Below are positions 51,108 to 59,564 of a stretch of DNA of 64,000 bases, in pieces. The stretch is from Nevskia sp. GTDB lineage: Bacteria > Pseudomonadota > Gammaproteobacteria > Nevskiales > Nevskiaceae. Position numbers and translations under genes: made by a program. Below the pieces are notes generated by a model. It made no database searches and was not told where the DNA came from. It saw only the letters and a list, made by a program, of their open reading frames with translations. Where the stretch lies: NCBI GenBank assembly GCA_023229645.1, contig JALNYU010000001.1, forward strand, positions 1-64,000, read 5' to 3'. Each line of letters begins with the position of its first letter. Position 1 is the stretch's first letter.

Positions 51108-52580
51108 TCAAACTGACGCAGCGTCATCTACCTCAAGGAGCAGCAGGTTGAATCCATTCTCGATGATTTCGATTGCTTTCTTCTCGGTATCACTGGGAAC
51201 GACTTCCACGCGTATGCCGAGCGTCTGTTCAGCAGGACAGCTTAAGTTTTTTGCGTGCACTCGACACGTCAGTCCGACGTTTAGCGTCGCAACTCCAGGA
51301 GGGGGCCGCGCGAGGATGCCTTGGAAGCAGACATGCTCCGGTTCGCTCTGATGTCGCCACAGTCCACAGGCGCGATCAAGCTGCTCGCTAGGCTTGTCGA
51401 TGTCCGCTGACGACCATTCAAACTGATCGTTGGGAGACGGCGATGGAATGCTCAATAGGTGCCTGGACATATTATGCGGATACCTAGGTACAGCCACCAG
51501 ACTTGGTGAATAACTGCGCGCCAATTCGAGGAACGATACATGCCGTCCCTGGGGAATTTTGGGCGGCGGCGGCATTTCTTCTAACCCAGTCTCCTTTTTT
51601 GATTTCACGTACACCTTGAATGCACCTTTCGCGATGAAATTCGCGACAGCTGCCTCGGCTGGGCGGGTTCCGAGATTGGTTAATATCGCTTCAAAATTGA
51701 TCAACCGCGCAGGATACTCGAGCCGCTTATGCAGAGTTCTAAAAAATTCGTAAAGCGCCTTTAGCCATTCCGGGTACAACTCTTCCTGATACCGGATGAC
51801 TTGAGCGGGATCCGGCTTCCTCCGCTGTTTACCTGCGATCTCCCAAAAGGAATGCACGGACCGATGGCTAACGTCGACCAACGGCTTGGAAGGCTCATCA
51901 CTAAAGCTCGCCATCGGATAGCAAGACGCAACCTTTCGAACAAATGCCTCGACACGTTCCCCTGTCAGCGCTTCGTAGCGAGTGAGCCGAACGGGGGATG
52001 TTCCGCCTTCTCTGCTCAGCACAATATCGATCTTCGGCTCGGCCCGGAGAAGGGTATCGAGCCGCTGTTTCAGCTGCCTATTCTCAATTTCCGTTTCGTC
52101 CGGATCATTAGAAAGGAACCAATTATCAGGGGGTATCTTGCAAAGGAAATGAATGTTTTTGGCCGCAACGCGAAGATTAGTATCCCGAGTCAACAAGTAG
52201 GTCCGTTCATGATTATGTCCATCACGGAACTCGATTGCTTGCAGCAGGATGAGATGATCCGCGATTGTCAGTTCGAGGCCGGTTCCTTGAACTTTATGTC
52301 CGGTTTCGTTGGCGAATGCAATCGTCACTTCGGGAGACTTTTCCCGAAGGCTGAGCGGCCCATTGCAGTCGAGCATCTTGCTGAAAAGTACGCCCGCGTC
52401 GCGGGCACGCTTCTGCAACCGCTTTCGTGAGTTCGTCTTGTGCCGATCAATCTCTTTGATAACCATCGGTACGAGGATGATGTGGATCTCGGCCTCGGCT
52501 GGAAATAGCTCCAGCCACGGTAGATCCTGCAATTGCAGACACTCGAGCAAGACATTGCTGTCGATGACAACGCAAACCAT
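51108..52580 (-). CDS. PIN-domain protein with long unknown C-terminal region
   Basis: The 490-aa protein has an N-terminal PIN nuclease domain (about 1-165). Acidic residues sit in CVVIDSNVLLEC, VIKEIDRHK, GLELTIADHLILL and YLLTRDTNLRV, so a metal-binding site is plausible. Residues about 170-490 have no recognised domain; a VPRYPHNMSRHLL segment and a beta-rich C-terminal part follow. It lies 136 bp downstream of the XRE-ImmA gene on the same strand. PIN domains usually cut RNA. The long C-terminal part is unlike simple VapC toxins. Confidence 0.7.
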   Translation of the reverse strand: MVCVVIDSNVLLECLQLQDLPWLELFPAEAEIHIILVPMVIKEIDRHKTNSRKRLQKRARDAGVLFSKMLDCNGPLSLREKSPEVTIAFANETGHKVQGTGLELTIADHLILLQAIEFRDGHNHERTYLLTRDTNLRVAAKNIHFLCKIPPDNWFLSNDPDETEIENRQLKQRLDTLLRAEPKIDIVLSREGGTSPVRLTRYEALTGERVEAFVRKVASCYPMASFSDEPSKPLVDVSHRSVHSFWEIAGKQRRKPDPAQVIRYQEELYPEWLKALYEFFRTLHKRLEYPARLINFEAILTNLGTRPAEAAVANFIAKGAFKVYVKSKKETGLEEMPPPPKIPQGRHVSFLELARSYSPSLVAVPRYPHNMSRHLLSIPSPSPNDQFEWSSADIDKPSEQLDRACGLWRHQSEPEHVCFQGILARPPPGVATLNVGLTCRVHAKNLSCPAEQTLGIRVEVVPSDTEKKAIEIIENGFNLLLLEVDDAASV

Positions 52581-52716
52581 ACCGGCCTCCTAGTATTCGG
52601 TTGGCTCAAGCACATTGATTTCTGAAACAACCCAACTGCGAAGCAGTCGCGACCCTTGCGCGGCCGCCATCATCCAACAACGGCGTGGTCAACGCGAGAA
52701 AGAAAATAGCTGTTGC

Positions 52717-53826
52717 TCACAGTCCTGCATCCTTCGAGCCGAACAAAGGCACGACGTTGGTGCCAAGAGCTTCCTCCGGCCGTTTCACGATGAGATCAAG
52801 TAGCGCGGGCTGAACGCCCATCTGACGGGCAATAGCCGACACGCGAATTCCAAGCTGTTCGCGCATGACCTTCAGCCCTTCCTGCAAGACTTCTGGCTCT
52901 TCGTGCGGAATGCGGTGGTCCTCAGATTCCTCGAGCGCCTCGCCATGCCGCTTAAGGTAGATGTAGCCGGTACGTACTTGGTCCTCGCTGAACTGGCCAA
53001 GCTGGTGACCACGGAAAAGGATCGCCTTCTTGGAGGTGCCCCAGCGGAGCTTGAGTTCCGACAGACCAGACCAGTTCAACCTGCCTCCGCGCAGCCCTAG
53101 ACGGCATTCGCTGCCGAAGGACGAGCGTGGCAATAGCAGCGAGCTGGCGAATCGATTTGCCTGACTCTCGGTAAGGCGATCCCCTGTCAGAACGCCTATG
53201 TGAAGCGCCAAGTGCCCCAGCTCGTGCGCGATACCGAAGCGCTCTCTGCAACTTGATCGACCGGTGGCATTAAGTGCGATCACCGGCCGTTTCGTGGCGA
53301 ACGAGACAGCATCAATTTCCTGGGCGAGTCCGTCGAACTTGGCCACCACTGCCCCTGCATTCTCGGCGATCCGGGTAACATTACTGAGCGGGCCCGCGCC
53401 TAATCCGAACCGAGCCCGAAACTGTTCTGCGCCTCGCTCGATTGTCTCGTGCGAGGTTACCTCGGCGGCATGCATCCGGTACACCGGAAGATCGACATGC
53501 TTGTCCAGAACGCTGACCAATCGCTTGAGCATTTCTCCTCGCGCTCGACCGATCTGGCGCAGTGCGACCTTGGTCGTTAGCTGGCGACGGAAATGACACT
53601 GCTCGTCGGAGATCGGATCTGGATCAAGCGTGTAGAAGAACTCCGGCAACACCTGCAGCTGTTCGACCATGGCCATTTCAAGCTGAGCAGTGACAGATTC
53701 GCCGCCAGCCTCAACGCGACTCAGAAACTGCTTGGATACACCGACTCGGTCGCCGAGATCTGCGAGCGAGAGGCCATGGAACAAACGGATCAGACGGAGG
53801 TTGGTGCCTAGAAATACGTTGGTCAC
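52717..53826 (-). CDS. XRE regulator fused to ImmA/IrrE metallopeptidase
   Basis: The 369-aa protein has an XRE helix-turn-helix at about 8-62 (LSLADLGDRVGVSKQFLSRVEAG). A linker and an ImmA/IrrE (DUF955) zinc-peptidase domain follow, with HELGH at 201-205 and LTESQANRFASSLLLPR downstream. A C-terminal helical part (about 310-369) follows. Such proteins cleave or displace repressors or antitoxins in mobile elements. The GTG start overlaps the stop of the upstream 200-aa gene by 4 bp. It probably binds the two direct repeats upstream of that gene and controls the operon. Confidence 0.85.
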   Translation of the reverse strand: MTNVFLGTNLRLIRLFHGLSLADLGDRVGVSKQFLSRVEAGGESVTAQLEMAMVEQLQVLPEFFYTLDPDPISDEQCHFRRQLTTKVALRQIGRARGEMLKRLVSVLDKHVDLPVYRMHAAEVTSHETIERGAEQFRARFGLGAGPLSNVTRIAENAGAVVAKFDGLAQEIDAVSFATKRPVIALNATGRSSCRERFGIAHELGHLALHIGVLTGDRLTESQANRFASSLLLPRSSFGSECRLGLRGGRLNWSGLSELKLRWGTSKKAILFRGHQLGQFSEDQVRTGYIYLKRHGEALEESEDHRIPHEEPEVLQEGLKVMREQLGIRVSAIARQMGVQPALLDLIVKRPEEALGTNVVPLFGSKDAGL

Positions 53827-54425
53827 GACTGACCGTTGGCGGTGTCGCCGACATCGGGTTCGACTCGCTTAGGAGCAACGGCGGGTTTTTCAACAGCAAC
53901 GGGTGCTGCAAGAGGCAGATCGCCGACTGCGTGGAACGAACGAACCTTATCGCTCACCCAGCGAGTGATCAAGCTTTCCATCGCCGTGAAACCAAGGAAC
54001 TCAACATGAGGGTCGGAAACCCCCTCAAGGCCTCGGTCTATCACGAAACAGAACCGGCTTGGGATCTTATCGTCATCAAAGTCCAAGAACGTGGCCTGAT
54101 AGCGGTTGGCGGTCTTTACGGCATCCTTCTTTGGATCGTCGGGGTCATCATTACTGAACCGGCAAGGGATGCCCTCAATCGAGAAAACAAGGTCATTTCC
54201 TGGATTCAGAATTCCGAGCCAGGAGTGCTTTTTCGAGGTTGCTTCGCGCAGAATGCGAACCCGCTGGCGCATGAAGGCGGTGCAGCCGCGGGTATAGCCG
54301 TTGTCCGTATCCCGGACGAGATCATCCTCGGTTGCATTCAGCTCTTCGAGCAGCCATCGCGAGACGGCCTGCAGCCTAGCGGTAGATAGCTGGGGGTGGA
54401 ATGAAGACGGCGGCGGCAGGGTCAT
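53823..54425 (-). CDS. 200-aa protein of unknown function, ImmA-coupled
   Basis: I recognise no family. Residues about 1-150 look like a compact alpha/beta domain (LQAVSRWLLEELNATED, HSWLGILNPGNDLVFSIEGIP, RFCFVIDRGLEG). The last 45 residues are Pro/Ala/Val-rich and probably disordered. It overlaps the XRE-ImmA gene by 4 bp and is the first gene of the operon. Coupling to an ImmA peptidase suggests a substrate or partner of that peptidase. Repeats upstream mark it as the regulated gene. Confidence 0.65.
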   Translation of the reverse strand: MTLPPPSSFHPQLSTARLQAVSRWLLEELNATEDDLVRDTDNGYTRGCTAFMRQRVRILREATSKKHSWLGILNPGNDLVFSIEGIPCRFSNDDPDDPKKDAVKTANRYQATFLDFDDDKIPSRFCFVIDRGLEGVSDPHVEFLGFTAMESLITRWVSDKVRSFHAVGDLPLAAPVAVEKPAVAPKRVEPDVGDTANGQS

Positions 54426-54484
54426 TGTGCAAAATCCTTAATTCGTCAACCTAATGATTGTGCATTTTCTGTAATTCGTCAACC
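54424..54484 (-). promoter_or_regulatory. Operator candidate: two direct repeats before the 200-aa gene
   Basis: Two 28-bp copies at a 33-bp interval share ATTGTGCA, an A/T-rich middle and TAATTCGTCAACC (54424-54451 and 54457-54484). Read in the gene's direction each begins GGTTGACGAATTA, so each also holds a TTGACG -35-like box. A repeated site at the head of an XRE-containing operon fits autoregulation. Confidence 0.65.
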
Positions 54485-54552
54485 CAAGTACCGCTTTGTC
54501 GCTGCCAAATCTCCCAAAGCCGGCAGTTCTTTCACGTCTGGGAGGGACGATC

Positions 54553-56085
54553 TCACACATTGGCACTCGACGATATACTCAATCGCCGGCTTACGTCAGC
54601 CCACTGTGCCCAACCCGAAATACTCCGATGCAGAGCTGCTGCATGCACAGCCCGCTTAAATCGGGCCCCCACTTCGCTATCGCGCAGCGGTCGTCCGACA
54701 TAACTGAGGAAAAGCGCCTTAGTGGCGGGATGGTTGGATCCAGACCATAGACTACGCCGGTACCAGCACAGCATGAGCGTCACGTCTTCTGCAGTACGCA
54801 CCCCGTGGAAGAACGAAAAGCGCTCGACGCGCTCCGAGAAATCGTCGATCTTTAGCGTCAGGAGCTGCAAGATGGTCAGGTGCAAACAGCGCCCCGCGAT
54901 GAACATCACCTTGTCCCTCAAAAGCAAGACACGCCGCTTGGGAGCAGCCGACGTGATTTCCTGATCGATCGAAGCGAGCAGCAAATCCGCCAAGTCGTCG
55001 TCGACGCCGACACAGCGTTCCAGGTACCTCGAGAGGTCCCTGCCCGAAAATCTTCTGGTCAAAGCCGAAAGGCCCGCTGTGCTGCGGCGCTCGACGCTTT
55101 CAACGATGGCTTTTGCTTCGGTCTTCGAAATAACGGCTCGCCCTTGGAATACATGTTGTCGCAGCACCGCCCCAATCCAATACGGCATCTCGTCGACATC
55201 GCGTACAAACATAGAATAGGGCGAAGGTATCCGCGAACAGTAGGCTAAAAATTGATCGGGCCACTCCGCGAGTAATTCGGTTGCTGTGCGCAATTGAAGC
55301 AGCCGCGTTGCCACCGGCGCGCGCTCAAATAGAACCCCCCGCTCATGTAAGTGTTCAACTCTCGAGCGGCCGGAAATCAGCATGCGCAAGCCGGCGAAGA
55401 AAAGGTGCGAGTACACAACAGTGCGGTCGTTCACCGCGGCGTATCCGTCAGCAATTACTTGCCCAATGCGCTGCTGCATTGCGATATCGGCCGCATCTGC
55501 CGCGACAATGTTTGTTGCCATGCGCGCTCCGCAGAATGCGCATAGCCGCATGCTGTGCTTTGCCGGGAAACTTCGTCGCGACGACATATCTGCCCGATGT
55601 GGTGCGAAGGGGCGTTGACAAGAAGCACACCGATCATGCAACAAGACCAGATGGTGAGTGCAGAGAACGAATAGCGACAGCCGCCACCGGCGGCGCAGGT
55701 ACGGGATTTCATCTTCTTCAAGGCAAATCGGACAGAACTGCTGCCCGTATCCTCGCCGCACACGATGAAACACACTTAGCGGCATCACGAATCGTGTTAT
55801 GCCGAATTCGTTGAAACGTTCGAAGACGATCGATTCAAATGCTCGCAACGTCATATTGAAAAGGCGATCGCTATTTAAGCCCGCGTGGCTAGCTAGCGGA
55901 CCCAACAACCAAGGCGGTGCATGATGATCAATATCCCGTGTCCAGATTTCACGGGCGCGCCCAAATTGTTGTGCGTAGAAGCTATGCACCTTGAAACCGT
56001 TCTCGCGGGCCAAGCGAATCATCCAGGATGACAGTACCTCGTCATCCAGTGGTTGCGGATGAACCGGCCAAAGCCAGCGTCCCAT
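54553..56085 (-). CDS. tniQ: TniQ/TnsD family target-selection protein
   Basis: The 510-aa protein begins with the TniQ signature (PVHPQPLDDEVLSSWMIRLARENG) and carries zinc-binding cysteine pairs: FCPICLEED near 127, CASCQ near 154 and CAFCGAR near 181. TniQ/TnsD proteins bind the chromosomal attachment site and recruit TnsC. Here that site should be in comM. The last 100 residues (LLRDKVMFIAGRCLHLTILQ, then ALFLSYVGRPLRDSEVGARF) loosely resemble a tyrosine-recombinase-like fold but without catalytic residues. It starts 11 bp after tnsC. It is the only TniQ seen. Confidence 0.9.
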   Translation of the reverse strand: MGRWLWPVHPQPLDDEVLSSWMIRLARENGFKVHSFYAQQFGRAREIWTRDIDHHAPPWLLGPLASHAGLNSDRLFNMTLRAFESIVFERFNEFGITRFVMPLSVFHRVRRGYGQQFCPICLEEDEIPYLRRRWRLSLFVLCTHHLVLLHDRCASCQRPFAPHRADMSSRRSFPAKHSMRLCAFCGARMATNIVAADAADIAMQQRIGQVIADGYAAVNDRTVVYSHLFFAGLRMLISGRSRVEHLHERGVLFERAPVATRLLQLRTATELLAEWPDQFLAYCSRIPSPYSMFVRDVDEMPYWIGAVLRQHVFQGRAVISKTEAKAIVESVERRSTAGLSALTRRFSGRDLSRYLERCVGVDDDLADLLLASIDQEITSAAPKRRVLLLRDKVMFIAGRCLHLTILQLLTLKIDDFSERVERFSFFHGVRTAEDVTLMLCWYRRSLWSGSNHPATKALFLSYVGRPLRDSEVGARFKRAVHAAALHRSISGWAQWADVSRRLSISSSANV

Positions 56086-56095
56086 GGGGGTGACG

Positions 56096-56989
56096 TCAGA
56101 GCATAGAGGCAGCCTGCTTTCGCATCGACGGCGGTACGTAGCCGCAGGAGGTCAGGGCCTCTGGGGTGATCTGCTCGGCTCCCGTTTTGATTGCGTGAAT
56201 TGCAGCAGCATTCAGTAATGCCGACATTTCGCCAATCGTGCCGCTTGCCAGGTCAGCAATCCGGCTGGCCAAGGGCGGGGCGGATAGGCGAGACGGCTTA
56301 CGAAGGGGCAGCACGCGCTCAAAGCTTGCGAGCAGCCGGCCAAGTTCTGCGTTCTTCTCCCATTTTGGAAGGACTTCCGGAGTGAAACGGTTGGCTAGTT
56401 GCGGGTCTGTTTGTATGGCGCGCACGGCCTCTGCGGTTCCAATCCCCACGATGGGGACGCAAAGCTCATTGCCAATATATTTTAATACATTCAGGCAATT
56501 GCGTTGCTTGACATAAGGGCCGGCGAGCAAATGCTGAAGTTCATCCACCATGATTATTCCGAGATTCACCCGCTTCAGAACGGCCACAACGCGATCACGT
56601 TTCGCGTCTGTGGATTCGCTACGTGGTGCAGATTCAAACAAACGGCCCAGCATGGCGTTATAGAGCCCTCGCTCGTCGGGACCGGGCGGAGCCTGGATGT
56701 AGAGGACAGGAACGTTTATCGCCTCCCCGGTGGGGTTTTCACTCGCTGGGTGTTTCTCCCGAAACTTAGTGACCAGCATGGTTTTGCCGTTGTTCGTCTC
56801 CCCGACAATGAGCATATTCGGCATGCGGGGCTGTAGCGGGTGCTCAAGGAGATCCTCAAGCTTCCCGAGGATTTCCTGCGATCGACCGTAGCCGATCCAC
56901 CGTGGCTTGCGAATATGCTGGCACCGGTCCTGATCAGACAAGTCGAGCTTGGCGGCTGCGGTATCCGATAAATGTGGGGCGCCGGTCAT
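56096..56989 (-). CDS. tnsC: TnsC/TniB AAA+ transposition regulator
   Basis: The 297-aa ATPase has Walker A GETNNGKT at 63-70, Walker B IIMVDELQHLL with Asp149/Glu150, a sensor segment VPIVGIGTAEAVRAIQTD, and a C-terminal lid. It links target-bound TniQ to the transposase and enforces target immunity in the family. It overlaps tnsB by 4 bp (ATGA), indicating coupled expression. The length matches TniB-type short TnsC rather than Tn7 TnsC (about 555 aa). Confidence 0.93.
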   Translation of the reverse strand: MTGAPHLSDTAAAKLDLSDQDRCQHIRKPRWIGYGRSQEILGKLEDLLEHPLQPRMPNMLIVGETNNGKTMLVTKFREKHPASENPTGEAINVPVLYIQAPPGPDERGLYNAMLGRLFESAPRSESTDAKRDRVVAVLKRVNLGIIMVDELQHLLAGPYVKQRNCLNVLKYIGNELCVPIVGIGTAEAVRAIQTDPQLANRFTPEVLPKWEKNAELGRLLASFERVLPLRKPSRLSAPPLASRIADLASGTIGEMSALLNAAAIHAIKTGAEQITPEALTSCGYVPPSMRKQAASML

Positions 56990-58836
56990 TTTGCCTCCTC
57001 AATCTCGTCGAATGGCTGTACCTCGTCGCCCCATACCGGCTCAAGAATCGGCAGAACGGCGGAAGAGGGCGAGATCATCCCGACATCACGCCAGTTTCGG
57101 CGCCGCTGTGCAGTTCTACGCGCTTTCCGGGACTTTTCGGTTGCCTCCATCTCAACGCGTGTCATTTCTGCAATCCCAGCGAAGATCGTGTCCTCGTCGG
57201 GCTGAAGTTCAGGGCGTTCAGTGAGGTACTTCAAAGCCGCATTGAGATCCCAGACGCTGATACGCGGACGGGTCAGGTTGCGATAGGGTATCGGGTAATA
57301 GACCTTCGTCTCAGGATCCAGAAACCAGACCTCGCTGATGTCACGCGGATCGCGCGCGAACACAAATTTTCGTTTCAGCTTGGCATTGTGGGGGTCCCGA
57401 GCGTGGATCCACGTTCGCAAGACGTCGGCGTAGTAGTGAATGTTGTCGATGACTACCCCGTATTCTTGGATTGTCCTCTCGACAAATGGCATGAAATCAA
57501 GTCGGAGTTTGAATTCATCCTGGATCGGTTCAGGTAGTCCGATCCCTAAATGGGTGTCCGTACCCAAAACGAACTGCTCATAAAACTTGATGGGCGGCAC
57601 ACGGCCAATTCCGCGATGCGCCCGCTGGTGATAAACCTTGGTGACGAAGGTCGCGAACCAGCGCTCAAATTCTGAGAGCGTCATCGTGGCACGGCTAGCC
57701 GAATCGTATTCCCCCCGCTCGGCCACATTCGAAAACGTCGTGCCCGGAAGGCTCTGTATGCGCGAGGTTAGCGTGCGAAATAGGCGCTCGACATGCCCAC
57801 CGTAGTTCGGCTGTCCCTTCGGTCGATTCTCGATCAGGATCCCATACTCGCGGCCGGCACGCTCGAGCATGGTCCCTCTAAATTCGCGGGCGTTGTCGGC
57901 ATACACCTTGACCGGAATGCCGTGAATGGGCCATTTGGCGTCTAGCCCGTGTTCTGCAAGCCATTTATCTTTTGGCAAAATTGCATGGGCGAGTGCCAGG
58001 CCCGCCGACAGGGCCCCCGGCGGATCCAGCGATACGCAAAATCCAGCAAGCATTCTCGTGCAACAATCCGTGACGATCGTGAGATAGCCTCGACCGATTT
58101 CCCTTCGATGTTGTTCATCGACCAGACACAGATCAATTGGTGAGTGATCGATCTGATAAACAGCCAGCGGGACATCGGCCCCGGGTAGAGAGCCATGAAG
58201 CGGCTCATAAGTCTCCCTCGCCTTCTTACTGCTGTAGCGCTTCGACATGACCAAACGGTCTTGTATTCGATCGACGCGGCGGCGAACAGTCGATAGGTTG
58301 GGCACCTTAATCTGTTGACTTCGGCACTCGGCTGCAACGCGCTCCCATAATTCCGCCACGCTGGGGCGTTCCTTCGCGAGGTAAAAGGTGTCAATTTTTT
58401 CCCTAATAACAATTTCGACGGACTCCGCTAGACGGGACTTGCCGTCGTCACTGCGGCCTCGGCGAAGAAGAGTAGAAACGGTTTTCCCACGCTCCCACCG
58501 GGCAATCCACCGATATATCGTCGCTGCATCCTTGCCGAAGCGCTCCGCGACCTCGGTCACCTCCTGCTTGGAACGATGGCGCCGTTTGCGGGCCAAAAGC
58601 GGACGAATCGCTTCAAAACGGCTCCAGACTTCATCCCATTCTTTATCTGGAATGGTCATTAGCCCATGCGACCCCGCCTGGGTAGCAATGGCCAAGCGGA
58701 GTTCCGATGGTGCCACCTGTTCCGTAATGCCGCTTTGCGGATTCCGAATGAGCACGCGATCGACAGCCTGAATATCCAGCAGAATCCACTGCTGTTCCTT
58801 CCAAATGACCGGTGCTCCGGGAATGAGCCGATTCAT
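56986..58836 (-). CDS. tnsB: TnsB/TniA DDE transposase
   Basis: The 616-aa transposase has N-terminal HTH domains (about 90-200) and an RNase-H-like core. Catalytic residues are Asp230 (YQIDHSPID), Asp314 (VYADNAREF) and Glu350 (GGHVERLFRTL), with the classic 35-residue spacing, followed by a Mu-type beta-barrel and a charged tail. It binds the repeated end motifs and joins 3' ends to the target. It starts 1 bp after the tnsA stop. All catalytic residues are present. Confidence 0.95.
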   Translation of the reverse strand: MNRLIPGAPVIWKEQQWILLDIQAVDRVLIRNPQSGITEQVAPSELRLAIATQAGSHGLMTIPDKEWDEVWSRFEAIRPLLARKRRHRSKQEVTEVAERFGKDAATIYRWIARWERGKTVSTLLRRGRSDDGKSRLAESVEIVIREKIDTFYLAKERPSVAELWERVAAECRSQQIKVPNLSTVRRRVDRIQDRLVMSKRYSSKKARETYEPLHGSLPGADVPLAVYQIDHSPIDLCLVDEQHRREIGRGYLTIVTDCCTRMLAGFCVSLDPPGALSAGLALAHAILPKDKWLAEHGLDAKWPIHGIPVKVYADNAREFRGTMLERAGREYGILIENRPKGQPNYGGHVERLFRTLTSRIQSLPGTTFSNVAERGEYDSASRATMTLSEFERWFATFVTKVYHQRAHRGIGRVPPIKFYEQFVLGTDTHLGIGLPEPIQDEFKLRLDFMPFVERTIQEYGVVIDNIHYYADVLRTWIHARDPHNAKLKRKFVFARDPRDISEVWFLDPETKVYYPIPYRNLTRPRISVWDLNAALKYLTERPELQPDEDTIFAGIAEMTRVEMEATEKSRKARRTAQRRRNWRDVGMISPSSAVLPILEPVWGDEVQPFDEIEEAK

Positions 58837-58837
58837 A

Positions 58838-59524
58838 TTAGGACCTCAAAGACCAGATCGGAGATTGCATGGTCAGCGGTCTGCCGAAATCGCATCCGAT
58901 TTTTCGTTCCGCCAGAAGTTTCCACAACAACGGCAGCAGCGTGGCTTGTGCCCATTTATCCCGCCCAAGGGCATGGATGAGTTCCCGGGGCTCGCTTTCC
59001 GCGCGCCTGGCAAGCTCTGTCAGCACGCACTCTTCGGTTTCTGGTGCACTGTTTCGGTGCATATACGGCAGGAGGAAGCGCACATTATCTAGGAAAGGGG
59101 TCCGAATTTCGCGTTCGGTATAGACATCGAAAGTCCACCCGCGCTCAACCGCAAAATCGCGCGCAGCCCGGAATCGCGATCGCCACTCTCGCCATGCGCC
59201 CTCGAATGCTTTCCGGTATTTGATCTCAACCAAAATTGGTCTGGGATCGTCGACGGGAAGGTCCTGGCGCCATTCAACCAAGCCATCTGGGGTGTATCTA
59301 TGGCGTGCGCTATTTCTATCCTGATATGAGATGGTCACTGGCTGCGGCGTATAAATATCAACCGCGGCGTTAAATTGCAGCAGGAGCATGAAATCGCGCT
59401 CCAGCGCAGATTCATAACGATTCCCATTGGGCATAGTGCCGGTGATACTTCGGCTTTGAATCCCAATGCGGCGTACTGGGCCAGAAACCAGTTTCGATCC
59501 GTTAGTCGCAGTCATTTTGCTCAT
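58838..59524 (-). CDS. tnsA: TnsA endonuclease
   Basis: The 228-aa PD-(D/E)xK nuclease cuts the 5' ends of the element and so allows cut-and-paste transposition. Residues aligning with the known site are Glu38 (RYESALERDF), Asp80 (YTPDGLVEW) and Glu100-x-Lys102 (LVEIKYR). It is the first gene of the tnsA-tnsB-tnsC-tniQ set and starts only 35 bp from the right end, so its promoter must overlap the TnsB binding motifs. An internal ATG at 59515 is an alternative start. Confidence 0.92.
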   Translation of the reverse strand: MSKMTATNGSKLVSGPVRRIGIQSRSITGTMPNGNRYESALERDFMLLLQFNAAVDIYTPQPVTISYQDRNSARHRYTPDGLVEWRQDLPVDDPRPILVEIKYRKAFEGAWREWRSRFRAARDFAVERGWTFDVYTEREIRTPFLDNVRFLLPYMHRNSAPETEECVLTELARRAESEPRELIHALGRDKWAQATLLPLLWKLLAERKIGCDFGRPLTMQSPIWSLRS

Positions 59525-59559
59525 AATCCTGATATTCGCATTTAATCTGCGGTTTATCA
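59502..59559. promoter_or_regulatory. Transposon right end with inverted TnsB-type motifs
   Basis: Reading inward from 59559 (TGATAAACC), the motifs CTGCGG-like (59545-59554, inverted), ATGCGAATAT (59541-59532) and CTGCGACTAA (59511-59502) repeat the GCGAAT/GCGACT core of the left end. The last lies inside the first codons of tnsA. Overlap of end sites with the tnsA promoter suggests that transposase binding represses its own operon. Confidence 0.7.
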
Positions 59560-59564
59560 GGCGG
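59560..59564. repeat. Target-site duplication, right copy (GGCGG)
   Basis: It matches 19240-19244. Because the sequence is GGCGGCGG, a 3-bp shifted reading is possible; the choice made here restores the normal length of ComM. Confidence 0.8.

Larger units (their letters stand above)
19245..59559. mobile_element. Tn7-like (Tn6022-type) transposon inserted in comM
   Basis: The element is 40,315 bp, bounded by GGCGG duplications. The ends read TGTAAGCC (left) and TGATAAACC (right, inverted), with repeated TGCGAMTA-like motifs inside each. The core genes tnsA, tnsB, tnsC and tniQ lie at the right end, all on the minus strand; a TnsE-like gene lies at the left end. comM is the established insertion site of Tn6022/AbaR elements, whose duplications are also 5 bp. 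The cargo is a Wadjet system, a DprA-PRTase operon, a decayed Tn3-family element, a toxin-antitoxin pair with IS66, and an ImmA/PIN operon. The core machinery looks intact. Confidence 0.92.
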
